Shown: positions 1 to 12,483, counted from the stretch's first letter. The stretch is 64,000 nucleotides of DNA from Adineta ricciae (GCA_905250025.1 CAJNOJ010000105.1:248001-312000); one strand, 5' to 3'. The notes: generated from the letters alone by a model not told the origin. Translations and numbers: made by a program.

Positions 1-946
1 TAGATGTGCCGTTGCAGAATGTTGGATCGATATGATGCATTAGTCGAGTGAGACAAACCATGGCCAACCAACAATCATCAGGTAAGGATCCTTGCACAGT
101 CAATGATTCGAACAGCATGAGATGTCGTCCGTTAGTACATTCATCGAAATCATCGACACATTGTCCATCGCCACATGAGAACTTCTTCTGACCAGGTGGA
201 CATACGACTTCTTCACATTGGAATATACTTGCTGGTGAATGAGAATTCGGGCAAAGTGAATCAGTCCATGCATCGGATTGATCCAGACATTCTGCCGTGA
301 TTTGTTCAAGTGTCTGATGATAGTGTGGAATACATTGTCCGTTGTGGCAGCGATATTCATTCGGTTCACACTCGTTCATTTCCAGATCGAAACATGAAGC
401 TTCGTCAACACCATTGTTCAGACAGTCGATTCTGCCGTCGCATACTTCTCGCCAGTCGAGACAAAGAGCTGCTCCACCTCGATCACAGTCTAATAGAACA
501 TAACACGTGTGTCCAGTAGCGAGAGCAGTGGGCTCGATTTCGTCGGATTCCAAAGAATACTGACATCGAGATCCGAACCATGGTGGTGTACAGTTATAGA
601 ATAGTTGATTGGCTTGAAGAGATGTGTTGTGATGATCGAGATAGTCTTGATACTGTTCGGCGACATCGATGGAGGCCGACCAATGGAAAATGTCATGGGC
701 AGTGACATTGATTTGAAATAGTTGGTGAAATGTATAGTTTTGATCGCGAGTATTGATGAAATCTTCTATCGGCATGAGATCAACATCAGTCGTCGATCGA
801 AAACAATATTTAGTTTTCGTAATAAATCCTGTACGTGTTGTATAGTAATATAAACAATCATATTGTGATCGAGAACTGACATAGAAATCGAAATTGCATT
901 CAACTGTAAAACACAGTACAAGTGTCAACCATGTCTGACTCACCAT
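1..946 (-). CDS. LDLa/EGF/7TM receptor, N-terminal part (copy 1, cut by window edge)
   Basis: Open reading frame running off the left edge. It is the near-identical counterpart of the first ~315 residues of the receptor at 13416-17876. It begins with a secretory signal (MVSQTWLTLVLCFTVECN), then an N-terminal region, an EGF-like CTPPWFGSRC motif and LDL-receptor class A modules with the CDGRIDCLNNGVDEA calcium-cage pattern. The start at 946 is chosen because the longer frame seen in the second copy is closed here by an in-frame TAA just upstream (near 973). The encoded protein would be a type I-oriented ectodomain of a seven-helix receptor; the ligand is unknown. Confidence 0.8.
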   Translation of the reverse strand, partial: MVSQTWLTLVLCFTVECNFDFYVSSRSQYDCLYYYTTRTGFITKTKYCFRSTTDVDLMPIEDFINTRDQNYTFHQLFQINVTAHDIFHWSASIDVAEQYQDYLDHHNTSLQANQLFYNCTPPWFGSRCQYSLESDEIEPTALATGHTCYVLLDCDRGGAALCLDWREVCDGRIDCLNNGVDEASCFDLEMNECEPNEYRCHNGQCIPHYHQTLEQITAECLDQSDAWTDSLCPNSHSPASIFQCEEVVCPPGQKKFSCGDGQCVDDFDECTNGRHLMLFESLTVQGSLPDDCWLAMVCLTRLMHHIDPTFCNGTS

Positions 947-1722
947 TTCTTTTTTAGAAAATGATCCGTCTTCTTAGGAAGCTCGAAGCATAGCTTTATA
1001 GTAATTAAGCACAATGAACACGTAGAGTCAATTTTAACAGCCTTGACTCTGGTTCTCTTTCTCAGTCTTCATATTAAATCATCTAAATAGCATCAATCTT
1101 CCACAAGGACATCAGATTGTAAAGAATACTCTTTTGAATTTATAAGTTGGTAAACTAACGACAGTTTCTCTCTAAGTGGTGAAAGATTGAAGCAATAAGA
1201 AATTTTGTAAATAATATTTTTGTTCTTTACCGCAACAAAATGACGCATAATGTCTCCTTTTTTCTCATCGGAAGTTACAGAAATCAATAAAACACAAGTC
1301 TTCGAAATTTCCATCACTAAAGAAATTCATTCCTTGGAAATTTCTGTCGTCTGTGACATACTTTCTACTTTATTCAATAATTTCAGATTCCTAGTGGGGG
1401 AATCTCATTACTGGCCCATATTTTCCAAATGGTCACGTTCGACTGAATGGAAATACCCCAAGTCTCAATGATCAAATACATGACGTAAGTGTATATTATT
1501 TCACACATTAAACAAAATGAACTTGACACTGTCATTGAACAGTTTATTATAGTAAAATATAGCGCTTCTTTGAGTCCTTTCTTAGAAATCGAGCTTTTAT
1601 GTCATTTTCACGAGATAAGTAATTAGTACAAAAAATATTCTGAGATTAATAACGAATATTCGTAGTTAGAAAATATCTGTGCCTAAGCAAAACATATTTA
1701 AAAACGCATTCTGTTCTTTCAA
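947..1722. other. Intergenic, no gene seen
   Basis: AT-rich sequence between the receptor start and the small secreted gene. Short frames here are not preserved in the counterpart at 17877-18651, which carries indels, so nothing coding is supported. It probably holds the receptor promoter. Confidence 0.5.
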
Positions 1723-2098
1723 TCACTGACAACGACGAACGGGGCCGCTGCAATGAATGCCATTCACAAAACCACGTTGACGATTTCGTAAAATAAGTTT
1801 ATACCAGCGCGGACTGCTCTTCGGCACGTTTTTACTGGGGTTTCTTAACACGTAACATTCACCTGAGTAGTCATGGTCCCCATAGACAACACTCAACGGA
1901 GTGCAATAGTATGACGGACAATCGTAAACACGAGCCCAACGCTGGCACGAAATGATAGCAGATGTATTCTATAGAACAGAAAAGAGATATTGAACGTTCG
2001 GGTCCGATAGAGATCCTTACATGACCACAAGTGTACATAACGAATAGTAAAACCAGCAATGACAGTACAACGAATTTCTTGATCATTTGCTTGTCCAA
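1723..2098 (-). CDS. Small secreted Cys-rich protein, two exons (family member 1)
   Basis: Exon 1 is 2098-2021 (26 codons) and encodes a hydrophobic signal peptide (MDKQMIKKFVVLSLLVLLFV). A 52-base GTAAGG..TAG intron follows at 1969-2020, and exon 2 is 1968-1723 (81 residues plus stop). The mature domain has six or more cysteines and ends with the signature RWYKL...RGFVNGIHCSGPVRRC. The same exon structure and signature recur at 18652-19027, 26804-27177 and 38185-38573. The W..L....G(F/Y)VNG pattern recalls a bacterial-SH3-like (SH3b) fold; that is a guess from pattern only. Probably an extracellular protein; function unknown. Confidence 0.72.
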
Positions 2099-3968
2099 CT
2101 TTGACTTTTCTTTGTTTAGTAACGACCAGTTTCAGAGAGGCGAATTTATACAGGCTAGAATCCACGTAACCTACAGGAATTCGCCAATGCTTCAAACTCC
2201 GTTTTGAAAGCACAAACTTATTAAATAAACTCTTCCGCAGTGGTATAAAAAAGTGAAAGGATTTTTCTAATACTCGCCGCACTTAGCGAAAGAAAAGAAG
2301 ACAAAATTATATCTTTACGCAAGAACAGACGCTGTTTTCGAGATACTAATGGGTCGCTTCTGTCAACTTCCAATCACTACAACACTATATATTGCCATCT
2401 GATCGAGGGTGAAAAAACGCAGTAAAGTTTACATAGTTATACTCATACTTTTCTTTCCTTTAGAAAAAAACCAACAACAGTAAATCGTGAAATTTCGAAA
2501 CAGAAACTTCATGCGTACTCCTCAATCGATAAGAAAATATTCTCATTCGAAACTATCGCTAAACTGCTAACATATGTATTCTCATTAACTCTAAACGAGT
2601 TTTCAATTTTGGCACGAGTTGAACTAAGCTGACTACCTTTGCTAGATCATCTGATGATTGAATAGAATTCTTTGTTTCGTTCTTTTTCTTCGTACTAAAG
2701 TGAAAATTTTCATCGTGCTTCCATCTCGATCAATTGAAAACATCAATCAAAGTGCACTTTAAAACAAGTGAGAATCTTCCCTGGTTCTATGCGTTCAGTT
2801 TCCTGTCCGTACCCTGATAAATCACCTCCAATCTTTAACACACCACATACTCCACTCATCTCTACCCATCAGGTGGACATGCACCCAAAGATCTGGCTAA
2901 ATACACCATATTTCTTGTTCATTTTCGTTAGTCACCAAATTTTGATTATTGTGGGTCGATTCACATCACCATTATGTCTCATTCTGAGAATTGTTTTTTC
3001 CATCGGCCTGCACATAACATCGATTCGTATGCTGTCATCAAAACAGTTAGAAATGAATGAAGCGGTTGTTGGAAGGTGACACAATAGATTGATCGAGAGA
3101 TTTGATCATCATAGCCAGCGTGAGTTTATGAGTTACATATTGTTAACAACCCTTTTCCCTTCTAATTTGAAGCGTGTTGTCTAGATTTTGTGTTCTGGCA
3201 CATTTCAGATAGGCTTGCTAAAAAAACAGACAACAAGAGCCATGAGAATTTTTCCATGTATCTCGGCTCGACGTATTTCTTTCTTGACGGAGATTTCATA
3301 CTTTGATTGGTTCGAACTCCTCATTGTGTATACCGCTTGAATATTTTTGCTTTGTACTATAACCAACATCGGTAAGATATCACAATTCAAATGACGCATA
3401 TCATACTATAGAAAAAAAATCCAACAATCCTTTTATAAGATTTTTAGGATGTATACAACATTGTCGTCTACACAATAGTCTTCGATCAGTGATTCACCGA
3501 CTGAACATTTTGTAGTTTGAATCGCTTTACTAATACAAGAGATGTACACTGATTAGTATATGTTTGTCAAATCTTGTATTCATCCTATGTCGCTAGAAAT
3601 ATTAGAGACGAGTAGTATATGTCAAATACAGTTAGTCCGATCCGGTGGTGCCGGAAACAAGAATAGTGACTTCAAGATTAGCTGATGGATAACATAAAAA
3701 TGTTGTCACCATGATCAGAATTGATTCGACTCTCTAAAACAACTTAAAACGAACCACCATCCCTTTTTGTTGTCATCCTCTCACAGTTTCGACGGCGATG
3801 AGAACTATGTACACCACGACATTACTAACGCAAAACACCTAGGAGATGTTGATGATGTCTATCTATCACTCGAATCTCCTCATCTTATAAGCATATATAT
3901 ATTTATTAACAAAAAGCTTTCCTAACTCATTCAAATCTAATCACAAACAGCAAATGTTCATTGTTTTT
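2099..3968. other. Intergenic, no supported gene
   Basis: About 1.9 kb between the small secreted gene and the next receptor. A 103-codon plus-strand frame at 2768-3079 and a 64-codon minus-strand frame at 3205-3399 both change frame in the counterpart copy (19700-20330), so they are not credible genes. Confidence 0.5.
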
Positions 3969-6909
3969 CTAGACGCGTTGCTTTCTCTTACGCTTTTCAC
4001 GCCAATTCTTGATCTGTTTATGAAAATATTCCATGTATACAGACGACGGCATAATGTGGATGACGAACGTTAACGTTGTTGGAACAAACGAAATGTAATA
4101 ACTCGTTACATTTAACCATGCATTTCGAGATTCTTTCACACATCGAAGTAATGATGAGATTGCAAGAAAAGGAACAGTTAAAGTTACAAGCAGCAGTGCA
4201 CTTGTAAATAAAACCTTGTGCTGGTACAACTGATCCACAAGATGTTGACCTTCGGATTTATACTTTCGAGCTTTTGCTCTTTCACGAGCCATCACGATAA
4301 CGATGTAAATAGCTGCGAAAATGTTAATGCAAAACGGTGCTCCTATGTGAATAAATGCAACGGTCATTGAATAGTAGTATAAAGTTGGTGAATAAAGAGT
4401 AAAACACCAAAATCGATTTTCCTCAGCATCATAATGTAAGTCACGAGATATACTTTCATATATACTCACGCTTGCAACTACCAACGGTAGTAAACGGACA
4501 AATCTTCGGGCGCGTTTTAGGCTCGAATGTTTGTTGAAGTTTGATGAATTTCTTGCAGCCATTGTACGTTCAATCGATATAGCAGCATGCAACCAATAAT
4601 TCATCGAGGAAAGTAGTCTAAGGATGGGTTCGATCAATAAGCACCCGTAACGAAGAACATTATATTGTGTTATTAAACTCATTTGGGTGATTATAACGAA
4701 CCAAAGTTTTGTCATCAACATTGCAAAAGTAAAGAATGATGTGACCGATAATGTCAAAAGATAGACACTACATCCAATTGTACGATGTTTTGGCCGGTAA
4801 AAGACGGCAAACGAAAGAGCACTATTGACCAAACCAACAGTAAATATGGCAAAGGTGAAAAATATGCTTGCTTTGATTATTGGCGACTGTCCATTCATTC
4901 CAATATTCGGTCGAATTTCGTAGCGAAAAAGATCATCGAGCGTCAGACCGATTCCTCTCGCATAGAACTGACATCGATCGCCAAAGTAACAGTCATTGCA
5001 TTCACATATGGTTGTAACAGGGCAATATGGATGGTTTTGTAAGCATTGTCCACCATTGAGACAATGAACATTTTCTTGACATTCAAACTTAGGCTTATGA
5101 TCGAATGGAAAACAATTGGCATGACGATCCGTCGTGCATAGACACATGTAAGATTCGTCAAAGAAACATTTCAGATTGGGATGATGTTGACATAGTGTAT
5201 GATAATGTTTGACTCGTTGGATTCTGGGTAATTTAGTTTGTTCGAAGGAGAGTAGTTGATGAACAGGTGGGCAACGACGGGTTGAATCAACTGTAGCTGA
5301 AATGTTAAATACTTGTGATTGTTGAATAACAGCCAAATAATAGTTACGGTTGATAAGAACATAAACCATTTGAAAAGGATATGCTATATACACTGTTAGA
5401 CTCTTATCACTTATACTTAGTTTTTTCAATATGATATCTCGCGGACGTCTTGAATAAAAATTAAGAGAGCGATAAATGTAAATTATTAAATAAGCTGACA
5501 CGTCTAAACTGTGGAAGGAAATTCTCAATATTGATTTGGGATATTCACATCGGGCGCCTTGAAACTGTTCGGAGCACAAGCATTGATAATTTTCATCGAT
5601 CATATGCTCACCTGTAACTATACATTGACCATTATTTCCACAATAATTTGCTGGACATGAATGTTTCAGCAGACAACGATTGCCGAATTTTTCGAGAGGA
5701 CAAATACAGATCGATCGATTATGCACTTGACCAACACAAACCGAGTCTGACGAACAGTCACTACAGGTGGTTTGAATATGGCATCGAGCACCGGACCACC
5801 CTGGATTACATCGACAGAAGTACTTTTGTTCGTTGGCATATTTCATGCAGATACCATGACTGCATTTCAAAGAGCAAGAGCTAGGACTCATTCTTCTCTG
5901 GCTATCCAGCGTTAGCAAAATATTTAGTCGATTCACCGGAAGAAACAGAAATGGAACTCTGTACAACCAACTAGCAAGATATTGCGTAGAGTTCTTGTCA
6001 TACGCATCAATATGAATGCTGTAGGTTTTGGAAATATTTTTTGGTTTGGATGAATATAATAAATACTTATCGAATGGATTTTTGCAGCTACTTTGAGAGA
6101 CATACAGGAATTGGCCATATGAGTGTATGTCTTGTAAGTCGTCATCAACTAGTTTCGCGAAAATAACGTATGTGCGGTTCATGTTCACAGATGATAGTGT
6201 TAGTGTCAAACTTACACGTTGGCTTTGATATTCGCAACGATCTCCATAATAATTCGGCGGACACATACATCTCGCAGTTTGAGTATCGTTTCCTAGCCAA
6301 AGATGAACGGGCAAACCACGTACACAATGCAAAGATGAGGAGTAAACGCTTGTCGGTCGTCGTGCCGGTTCAACATTAGGAATGATGACTTTCTTTTCAA
6401 CTGCTGGATACACTTCAGACGTTTCTGAAGGAAATGGAGCACGTTCTAATCTAATAGCATGGCAAATATTATCTTGGATTTTACTGAGATCATGGTCCAT
6501 CCATTCAACGCATACGTCTGGGTCGTATAGTTTGCTCGTTGAGTCACAAAGTGTAAACGGATTGACACATGTTCTCCCATCCAAACAACTAAATCTGTAT
6601 AATGATCCGCTTTCTGCATTCGTACCTTGACATAATTGTGGTTCATCTAATCCTCCAACACAATCAACCGTCCCATCCCGAACCTTATCACCTGCTAAAC
6701 ATATCATCGTATAATTGAGTGGTGACATACATTCAAACAAACCACGAGAGCAGTTCGATGCTCGACACGCTTCTTCATCTTCACCATTACGACAATTCCA
6801 GAATCCATGACACCGACTATACACATTACTACATGGCCAATGCTCACAGTCAGTCTCGTCCGTGTGACCATGACCGTCGACCACTTTAGCTGAAACATCC
6901 ACAAACCCA
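3969..6909 (-). CDS. LDLa/EGF/7TM receptor, C-terminal two thirds (copy of gene Y, cut by gap)
   Basis: About 980 codons without introns, truncated at its 5' end by the N at 6910. In order: LDLa modules (WPCSNVYSRCHGFWNCRNGEDEEAC and the next), an EGF-like module (CMCPPNYYGDRCEY), a beta-rich region, further EGF modules (CRCNPGWSGARCHI, CICPLEKFGNRCLL, CLCSEQFQGARCEY), a last EGF (CECNDCYFGDRCQF) and a seven-helix domain over roughly the last 300 residues. The helix III end reads AAISIERT, in place of the DRY box of rhodopsin-like receptors. The tail is short and basic. It resembles the gene at 20903-25372 throughout, but keeps its own sequence (CVNPFTLCDSTSKLYDPDV) where that gene carries a converted tract. 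Confidence 0.85.
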
Positions 6910-6910
6910 N
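6910..6910. other. Single-N contig join
   Basis: One N fuses coding sequence of a receptor (left) to the 3' coding part of the SIR2-NACHT gene (right). Both genes are cut here, so the adjacency is an assembly product and should not be read as a fusion. Confidence 0.9.
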
Positions 6911-9900
6911 ATCAGAGACAAATATACTTTACAATAACTGGAAAAGTTCAAATTCCATTTTAACTGTTTGTCTTGAAGTTTTTGGTAAATGACTGAGAGA
7001 TATTCGTTCATATGCGATGAACAGCGTGCAATCGGATCTTTCAAGGTGAATATCAACTGTTCAATTCGATTGGCCAATGCTTTGGTAAGTGCTGTTTCTT
7101 TTTCTTTTAATATCGTACTGATAAAATCGAATTCTCCCAAGGCAATTGAGGCAACAAGTGCATCGATCTGTTCGGTTGTGTTTAACTTGTCCATTTTCAG
7201 TTCTTTTCGTAACCTCTTCATTAAATCTTTTGGAGATTTCTTTTCGAGTAGCAATTCAAGAATTCGTGGTGTCAGAAATGAATCTTTATAAATTTTCCTC
7301 TCATCAAAGATTGGTTGAACATGCCAATATTGTTTCGCAGGATAATTTTCCAAATACCTTGCCATGTTATACTTTGTCTGATCTTTTCCCCAAATATCTT
7401 GATAGTAGAAGAGAAATGGCATCATTTCGTTATCACTCAATTCGAGAAACTGTTCAATTTCATGATATTCCACAATCGCTTTTCCACTCTGGTGATTGTC
7501 GTCGCCACCGTAAAGTGCACTGATCAAACTTATCCAGTTATGATCATACCTGATCTGCTGCGTTAGTGCTGCGTTTTTCAATAATGTCGTGCGGAATTTC
7601 AGCTGCAATTCAATCGCATCGTTTTTTATCTCTGTCGAATAGAATCGTAGACAGGAATCGACCGGCCAATTCCAAGTAGCTGAGTCATTATATAAGTTGA
7701 TCAAAAATCTCTGGTGGAATTTCGAATTGAACCAGTTCAGGTGATAGATGATATTCGCACAAGGTGCAATGTTTTCATCGCATTCGAGTTGCTCGAGAAA
7801 CCATTCGAGAGTTGTCTGGTAGGATGTTCGTTTTAGTTTTAAAAAATACGAATGGATCAACTTTTGGTGTTCATCTAGCCGAGAGAAACCCGAGAGATTT
7901 GTGTAATCGGATAGTAAAAGATCGGCCAATCGACGAATTAAGTCGCATTCCGCGCTTTCCGATAGAAAAAACATATCGTTTAAAGAATCGATAATCACGA
8001 ACGGAACGATACGAGTCGGAGATGTTTGACTAGGTAATAGTCGTTCGATAATATTATGAAATAGCTGATTGTTTTGATCTTGTTTACTTAAGATTCCGAA
8101 TGTCATGCTGAGAGGTACTCGCCAGTTGGGAATATCGATCTTTCGTTGAATATTGTCGTAGATAACCTCTTCGGAGCGTTGTATTCCATTGCAATAAATC
8201 AGACTTTTCGCAGCAAGATATTCCTGAAACGTTCGATGAATGAAACGAAAACTATCATGGCCAAATTCGTTCAATAAGCCAACTTTATACTTGAAGATTT
8301 CTACTAGTTGAGAGATGAAATCAGTTGCATCCGTTGCTGCCATCGATTTCTGAATTAGTTCTTTCAGAACTTTCTCCGACAGGCCTTCGACTTTTTCATG
8401 AAGATATTCGGCGATTTGTTGTAAAATCGACCACAGCATTACTGAACTCAGTTGCAATTGCTCATGAACGGATGATTGAACTAGATGTTCGATCATTTTG
8501 CCAATCGCTTGCTCATATAAGTCGATTCTTTTCTCGGGTAATTTTTCGTTCGATTGATGGTAAACAGCGGCGATGACGCTAGCAAGTTGTGGATTGATAG
8601 CTAATTGAAAAATATCCTGATTTTTGGTGATGTCATCGTACAATTGATCGATTTTATATTCTCTTTGTTCGGACGAAACCTTTCGAATGTATTTCGTGTA
8701 AGAATTGCAGAATAATTTCAAAGATTCATTCGACATGTCTTCGATTGTTAGTCTTGGAATATAGAAATTGATATCTTCGAAGTAGTTTCCTTCAATGCGA
8801 CTTGTGATGATAAACCGATTGCCGAAAGTCGGATGTTTCGTATTGCAGATTTCTTTTTGTTCATAAGACGAAAAGGCTAATTTATTCGTTTTGAAATCGT
8901 ATATGATATTCCGTTCTAATAAGGTATTGATATCTTTCATAAGATCAGCTCGATCAACATGAACAGGAACTTCGTCTAATCCTTCGAAGACAACCAAAAC
9001 ATCTCCATGTAGGAGCGAATCACTGAGCAATGCTGATAAATCTTTCCTTTCGTCGTCGGTGAAGACACTCGCATTGAATGTAGCATGTTCGTGCAAAAAT
9101 TCGAGTAAACTTTGTTTCTGTCCGTTGAAATTCTCTTTCAATTGATCAACATATTTCCAAATCGGGATTAAAATCGGGATTTTTTCTTGTGACGTGTCTT
9201 CTTCATCGAACAACATATTCTGCATGCCTAAACATTGCCGAGCCATGTTTGTGACTAACCATTTCGATATGGTTGTTTTGCCTGAGCCGGGATGGCCAAG
9301 AATAATAAAATGTTTGAACTCGTTAAACGCTTGCCGAATTCGGTATTGTCGAACTTCTTTCAGGTTGTTTCGGAAGAGGATATTTCGTTTTAAATTTGAA
9401 ATTTTATCTTTGATGACATACCTCTCAGTCAAAGAAAAGATTTTGTCATCGGCGAGAAGAACGTTTAACCATTGATCGATCATCAAATCTCGATAGATCG
9501 TTTGTGGATTATACGCATGGTGTTGAAAAATCGCTCGAAGAATTTTTCGTTTTTCATTGTCAGTAAAGAATTCCTTTGATGACACGCGACGTTGGAATTC
9601 TTCGGTCATGTCTACCGTTTTCATTGCTTTTATCGACGGATGTGTCGGATCAAATTTCAACTCAACATAAACGCTTTCTAGTGGTAAATGAAGATCATGA
9701 TTTAAACATCCGAAGATTGAAACATGACCGTATTCTTCCAGGAGATAATTGAGATATTTCTGACGAACGTGTTCTCTTCGAATGGATAATGAGTGATTTT
9801 CAAGGCGGAATGTTGATAAAGGGGAAAGATTTTTGAGAAAGGATAGTATATCTTCGAAAGTATTTCCGCAAGGGATTTCTACGAAATTTTCGAGAATTGA

Positions 9901-10620
9901 ACATTGAACAGTTGAGCGAATAAGTTTGTAAATTGCCGGTCGATTTATAACAGAAAGATAGAAGATCCACTTTAAAATATTTGAGAAATCTGGATCGAAT
10001 TGCTGAGTGCCGTAACCAATGAAAAGTAACGTTTTACCTTGAACAAGCTTTAAGAACTTCATTCGTATGATTTTATCCTGAAAAAGCTGATCACTGTTCA
10101 GTACGATACTGCTCGCATATTGATACTGCCCGTGCAGATGCAAAATATGATGGACGTCTAGGCTCTGCAACGACGGATCAGTCCGATATTGCTCCCAAGT
10201 TAACGATTTTTTGTGTAGTACATCTTCAAGAAGTGAATCGTAATTTGTCGTCACAATTGGACATCGGAAATCAGCCAAGGCTTGTATCAATTCTGGTTTG
10301 TGTGGTAATAATTTTCCGATTGTGTCATTTAACCAACATTGGTAAGCATCGGTGTGTTCTTGCATATAGGGATTTGCTCGGTTAATGATTCGGTTGTATT
10401 CGTCTATGTCAGTAGTAGGATCATTCAACTTTTGAATGTCTTCATTGAAATCTTCATCTGAAATCTTTGATAATTCGTGAAGTGCATGTTGGACTAGTAC
10501 TTTCGAATATGCAACTTGCATGTCGTCATTTGCTGTATAAGCAGATACATCCGAACCAACAAATATGACTAATTTATTCGCAATAAGATCCTTCTTGATG
10601 TTTTCAATATTGTCGAACAT
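6911..10620 (-). CDS. SIR2-NACHT STAND/NLR-like protein (3' end missing)
   Basis: About 1236 intronless codons, open at the gap. Residues ~5-220 form a SIR2-like (SIR2_2) domain: VIFVGSDVS near the start, TTNYDS at ~122 and HLHG at ~162 (the Asn and His that are catalytic in SIR2 NADases), then FIGYG at ~200. A NACHT ATPase follows: Walker A GHPGSGKTT with Lys ~448, Walker B VVFEGLDE at ~548, ITSR at ~603 and the winged-helix motif FIHRTFQEYLAA at ~790. The remaining ~400 residues look helical, with no LRR, WD or TPR signature visible. The start at 10620 (MFDNIENIKKD) is preferred over 10752 because the extension is low-complexity and a pyrimidine-rich stretch ending in CAG sits 10 bases upstream of the ATG. 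The family predicts ligand-triggered oligomerisation and NAD cleavage. Domain order matches bacterial SIR2-STAND (Avs5-type) defence proteins. Confidence 0.85.
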
Positions 10621-11972
10621 CTTGATAGTCTGAAAATGAAATGTGACTGTGTTTCTTCCTTGGAAGAACGGAAAGACTCTTTCTTTCTTTTCATTATTTG
10701 CACAAGAAAGAACATATTTTTTCCAACATTCAAAAGAAGAAACGCATGTCATGACGTTTATTGTTTATTGGAAGAAAAAAAAACGTTGCAATATTCTACT
10801 GTAGATCGATATTTTGTTTGTAAATACTATTGAATAAAATACTAATCTGCTACAATAAATAGAAGAAAAAGTCCATGTCGCTGAAAGTGAGAACATCATT
10901 TCTAGAATTCACTCATGAAATACTGGTTAGTCAACGCCTGTAAGTGGACTAGATAACCAAAATGATACGTTTATCATTCCTTTTTTTTATACAAACAAAT
11001 ATCTACACGTCAATAAAAACTGAACTATGGATTAACAAAAATACAGGAAACACTGATATGAAACCTGCATACTCGCCGACGACCTCAAGATGTGTATCAG
11101 CAACGTTCAGCGAATACTGGTGGGCCAGCATTTCTAACTATATGGCCGAACCAAAACAAAATCATTCTGTCTACAACCTTGTGCAATATCCCGGCTTTAA
11201 GAATGACATCATATATTCCACTCGATACAAGTCTCATGTCAGTTACGTATATGATAATGATACATAAAATTGATGAGATTTGTCACTACGAGGAAGTGGA
11301 AAGTCATATGTCAGATGACTTGAATAATAACCGTTAACATTAAGAAATGAAGTTATTTCATCATCGAACATGCAGCGTTTATAGTAATACAATTGCATAT
11401 TCAACAAGAAGATGATGAGCTTCACTGTTAACATTGATCATTAGAAGCACTAAATGATTTTCTAAATGGCGTCTCGATCGATAAATTGTGGCTAGATATT
11501 GTAGAGCATATGTTGAGTGGATGAAGATAAGAAATAGAGGTATTGGCAAAAGTATTGAATCGCTTTTAAGCACATATTTTCTGTTCGAATGAAATGCAGA
11601 TTTCATATCTTGTTTTGCAACGTCAATATTTTCTTCTCTTCGTCAATTTACGTCACTCTTATTCATTCACATGTTTGAAACAACACACAATCACCCATAA
11701 GAAAAAAACTAAGAACCAAATGACTCGTTCGATGTGTCTCCACAGCACTGTAGATAATATTCGGATATTGATGAGTTGAATTACGTATTTGAATGATTTT
11801 CAAATTTCGAATGAAATGAAAATATGTAGTATGTTAGTGGTTAATTTAGTGTCACCATTTTAAACAGAACATTAGCAGAGAGAACTTGTGTTCTACATTT
11901 CCTAGCAACAGCATGAGTCGACTGATAGTCTTTATCAGATACAAACAATAAACAAATGCATTATCTGCGCGA
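10621..11972. other. Intergenic, no supported gene
   Basis: About 1.35 kb between divergent genes. A 101-codon plus frame at 10962-11267 begins with a hydrophobic stretch but has no recognisable domain, no splice support and no second copy to compare. Left unannotated. Confidence 0.4.
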
Positions 11973-11979
11973 TATAAAA
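11973..11979 (+). promoter_or_regulatory. TATA box (TATAAAA)
   Basis: A perfect TATAAAA lies 51 bases upstream of the ATG at 12030, which would place transcription start near 12003 and leave a 5' leader of roughly 25-30 bases. Confidence 0.6.
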
Positions 11980-12029
11980 GAGCAACCATAAGGCATCTGC
12001 TCTATTCATACTGATTTAACTCTATAACA

Positions 12030-12359
12030 ATGAAATTCACAATGACTCTTATGTTTATGGTTATTCTTTTGAATATTTCTCTGGTACTGGGTGATTTTTC
12101 CTGCAATTGTGTATGCTGCAAAGGGCGTCTTCTGACAACTTGTCTTTCCTTGAATTCTCAAATGAATCCATGTCAAAATGACACTTGTCTCAATTATTGT
12201 CGACAAAAATATCCAACACTTTGTCCAGCAGATATTGCATTAGGTACATCCTACGGAACTTGTCGTGTTACTGCCTTAGCGTCACATTATAAAGCAAGTG
12301 GTCTAATAACCATTTTATTTATGACAGTTATAGCCTTTTTTAAACAAATAACTTTTTAA
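12030..12359 (+). CDS. Small secreted or GPI-anchored Cys-rich protein
   Basis: Single exon of 109 codons. It has an N-terminal signal peptide (MKFTMTLMFMVILLNISLVLG), a mature core with ten cysteines (CNCVCCK near the start, then spaced Cys to CRVTA) and a C-terminal hydrophobic segment (ITILFMTVIAFF) that could be a GPI-attachment signal or a membrane tail. It has a good TATA box. No known family is recognised. Probably exported to the cell surface; the disulphide-rich core suggests a small extracellular domain. Confidence 0.65.
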   Translation: MKFTMTLMFMVILLNISLVLGDFSCNCVCCKGRLLTTCLSLNSQMNPCQNDTCLNYCRQKYPTLCPADIALGTSYGTCRVTALASHYKASGLITILFMTVIAFFKQITF

Positions 12360-12483
12360 TATCTTCATCGTTTTCTATCGTTCTCTACTCGTGCATTGCA
12401 CGTGATCTTTTTTGAGAAGAATACATAGAAACAACAAGAATATGTAAACTTGAATACATATCATCTTTTGATCGTTGTAAAGT

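Larger units (their letters stand above)
1..6909. repeat. Homologous block 1 (counterpart of 16931-23846)
   Basis: The whole first contig aligns collinearly with 16931-23846: receptor N-terminus, intergenic region, small secreted gene, intergenic region and C-terminal two thirds of the second receptor. Scattered substitutions and small indels separate the copies. Homology continues to the base before the N at 6910, so the contig ends inside the second receptor gene. Allelic or homeologous copies placed in series fit better than a recent tandem duplication, but that is inference. Confidence 0.75.

Noticed and set aside
2768..3079. 103-codon plus-strand frame
   Set aside because: Frame not kept in the homologous copy at 19700 onward; no recognisable domain.
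6886..10752. Longer SIR2-NACHT frame through the N and with 44 extra N-terminal residues
   Set aside because: The 3' end past the N belongs to another contig and strand context. The N-terminal extension is low-complexity and precedes a likely splice acceptor.
10962..11267. Possible 101-residue secreted protein
   Set aside because: No clear signal cleavage, no domain, no second copy and no promoter element; insufficient support.
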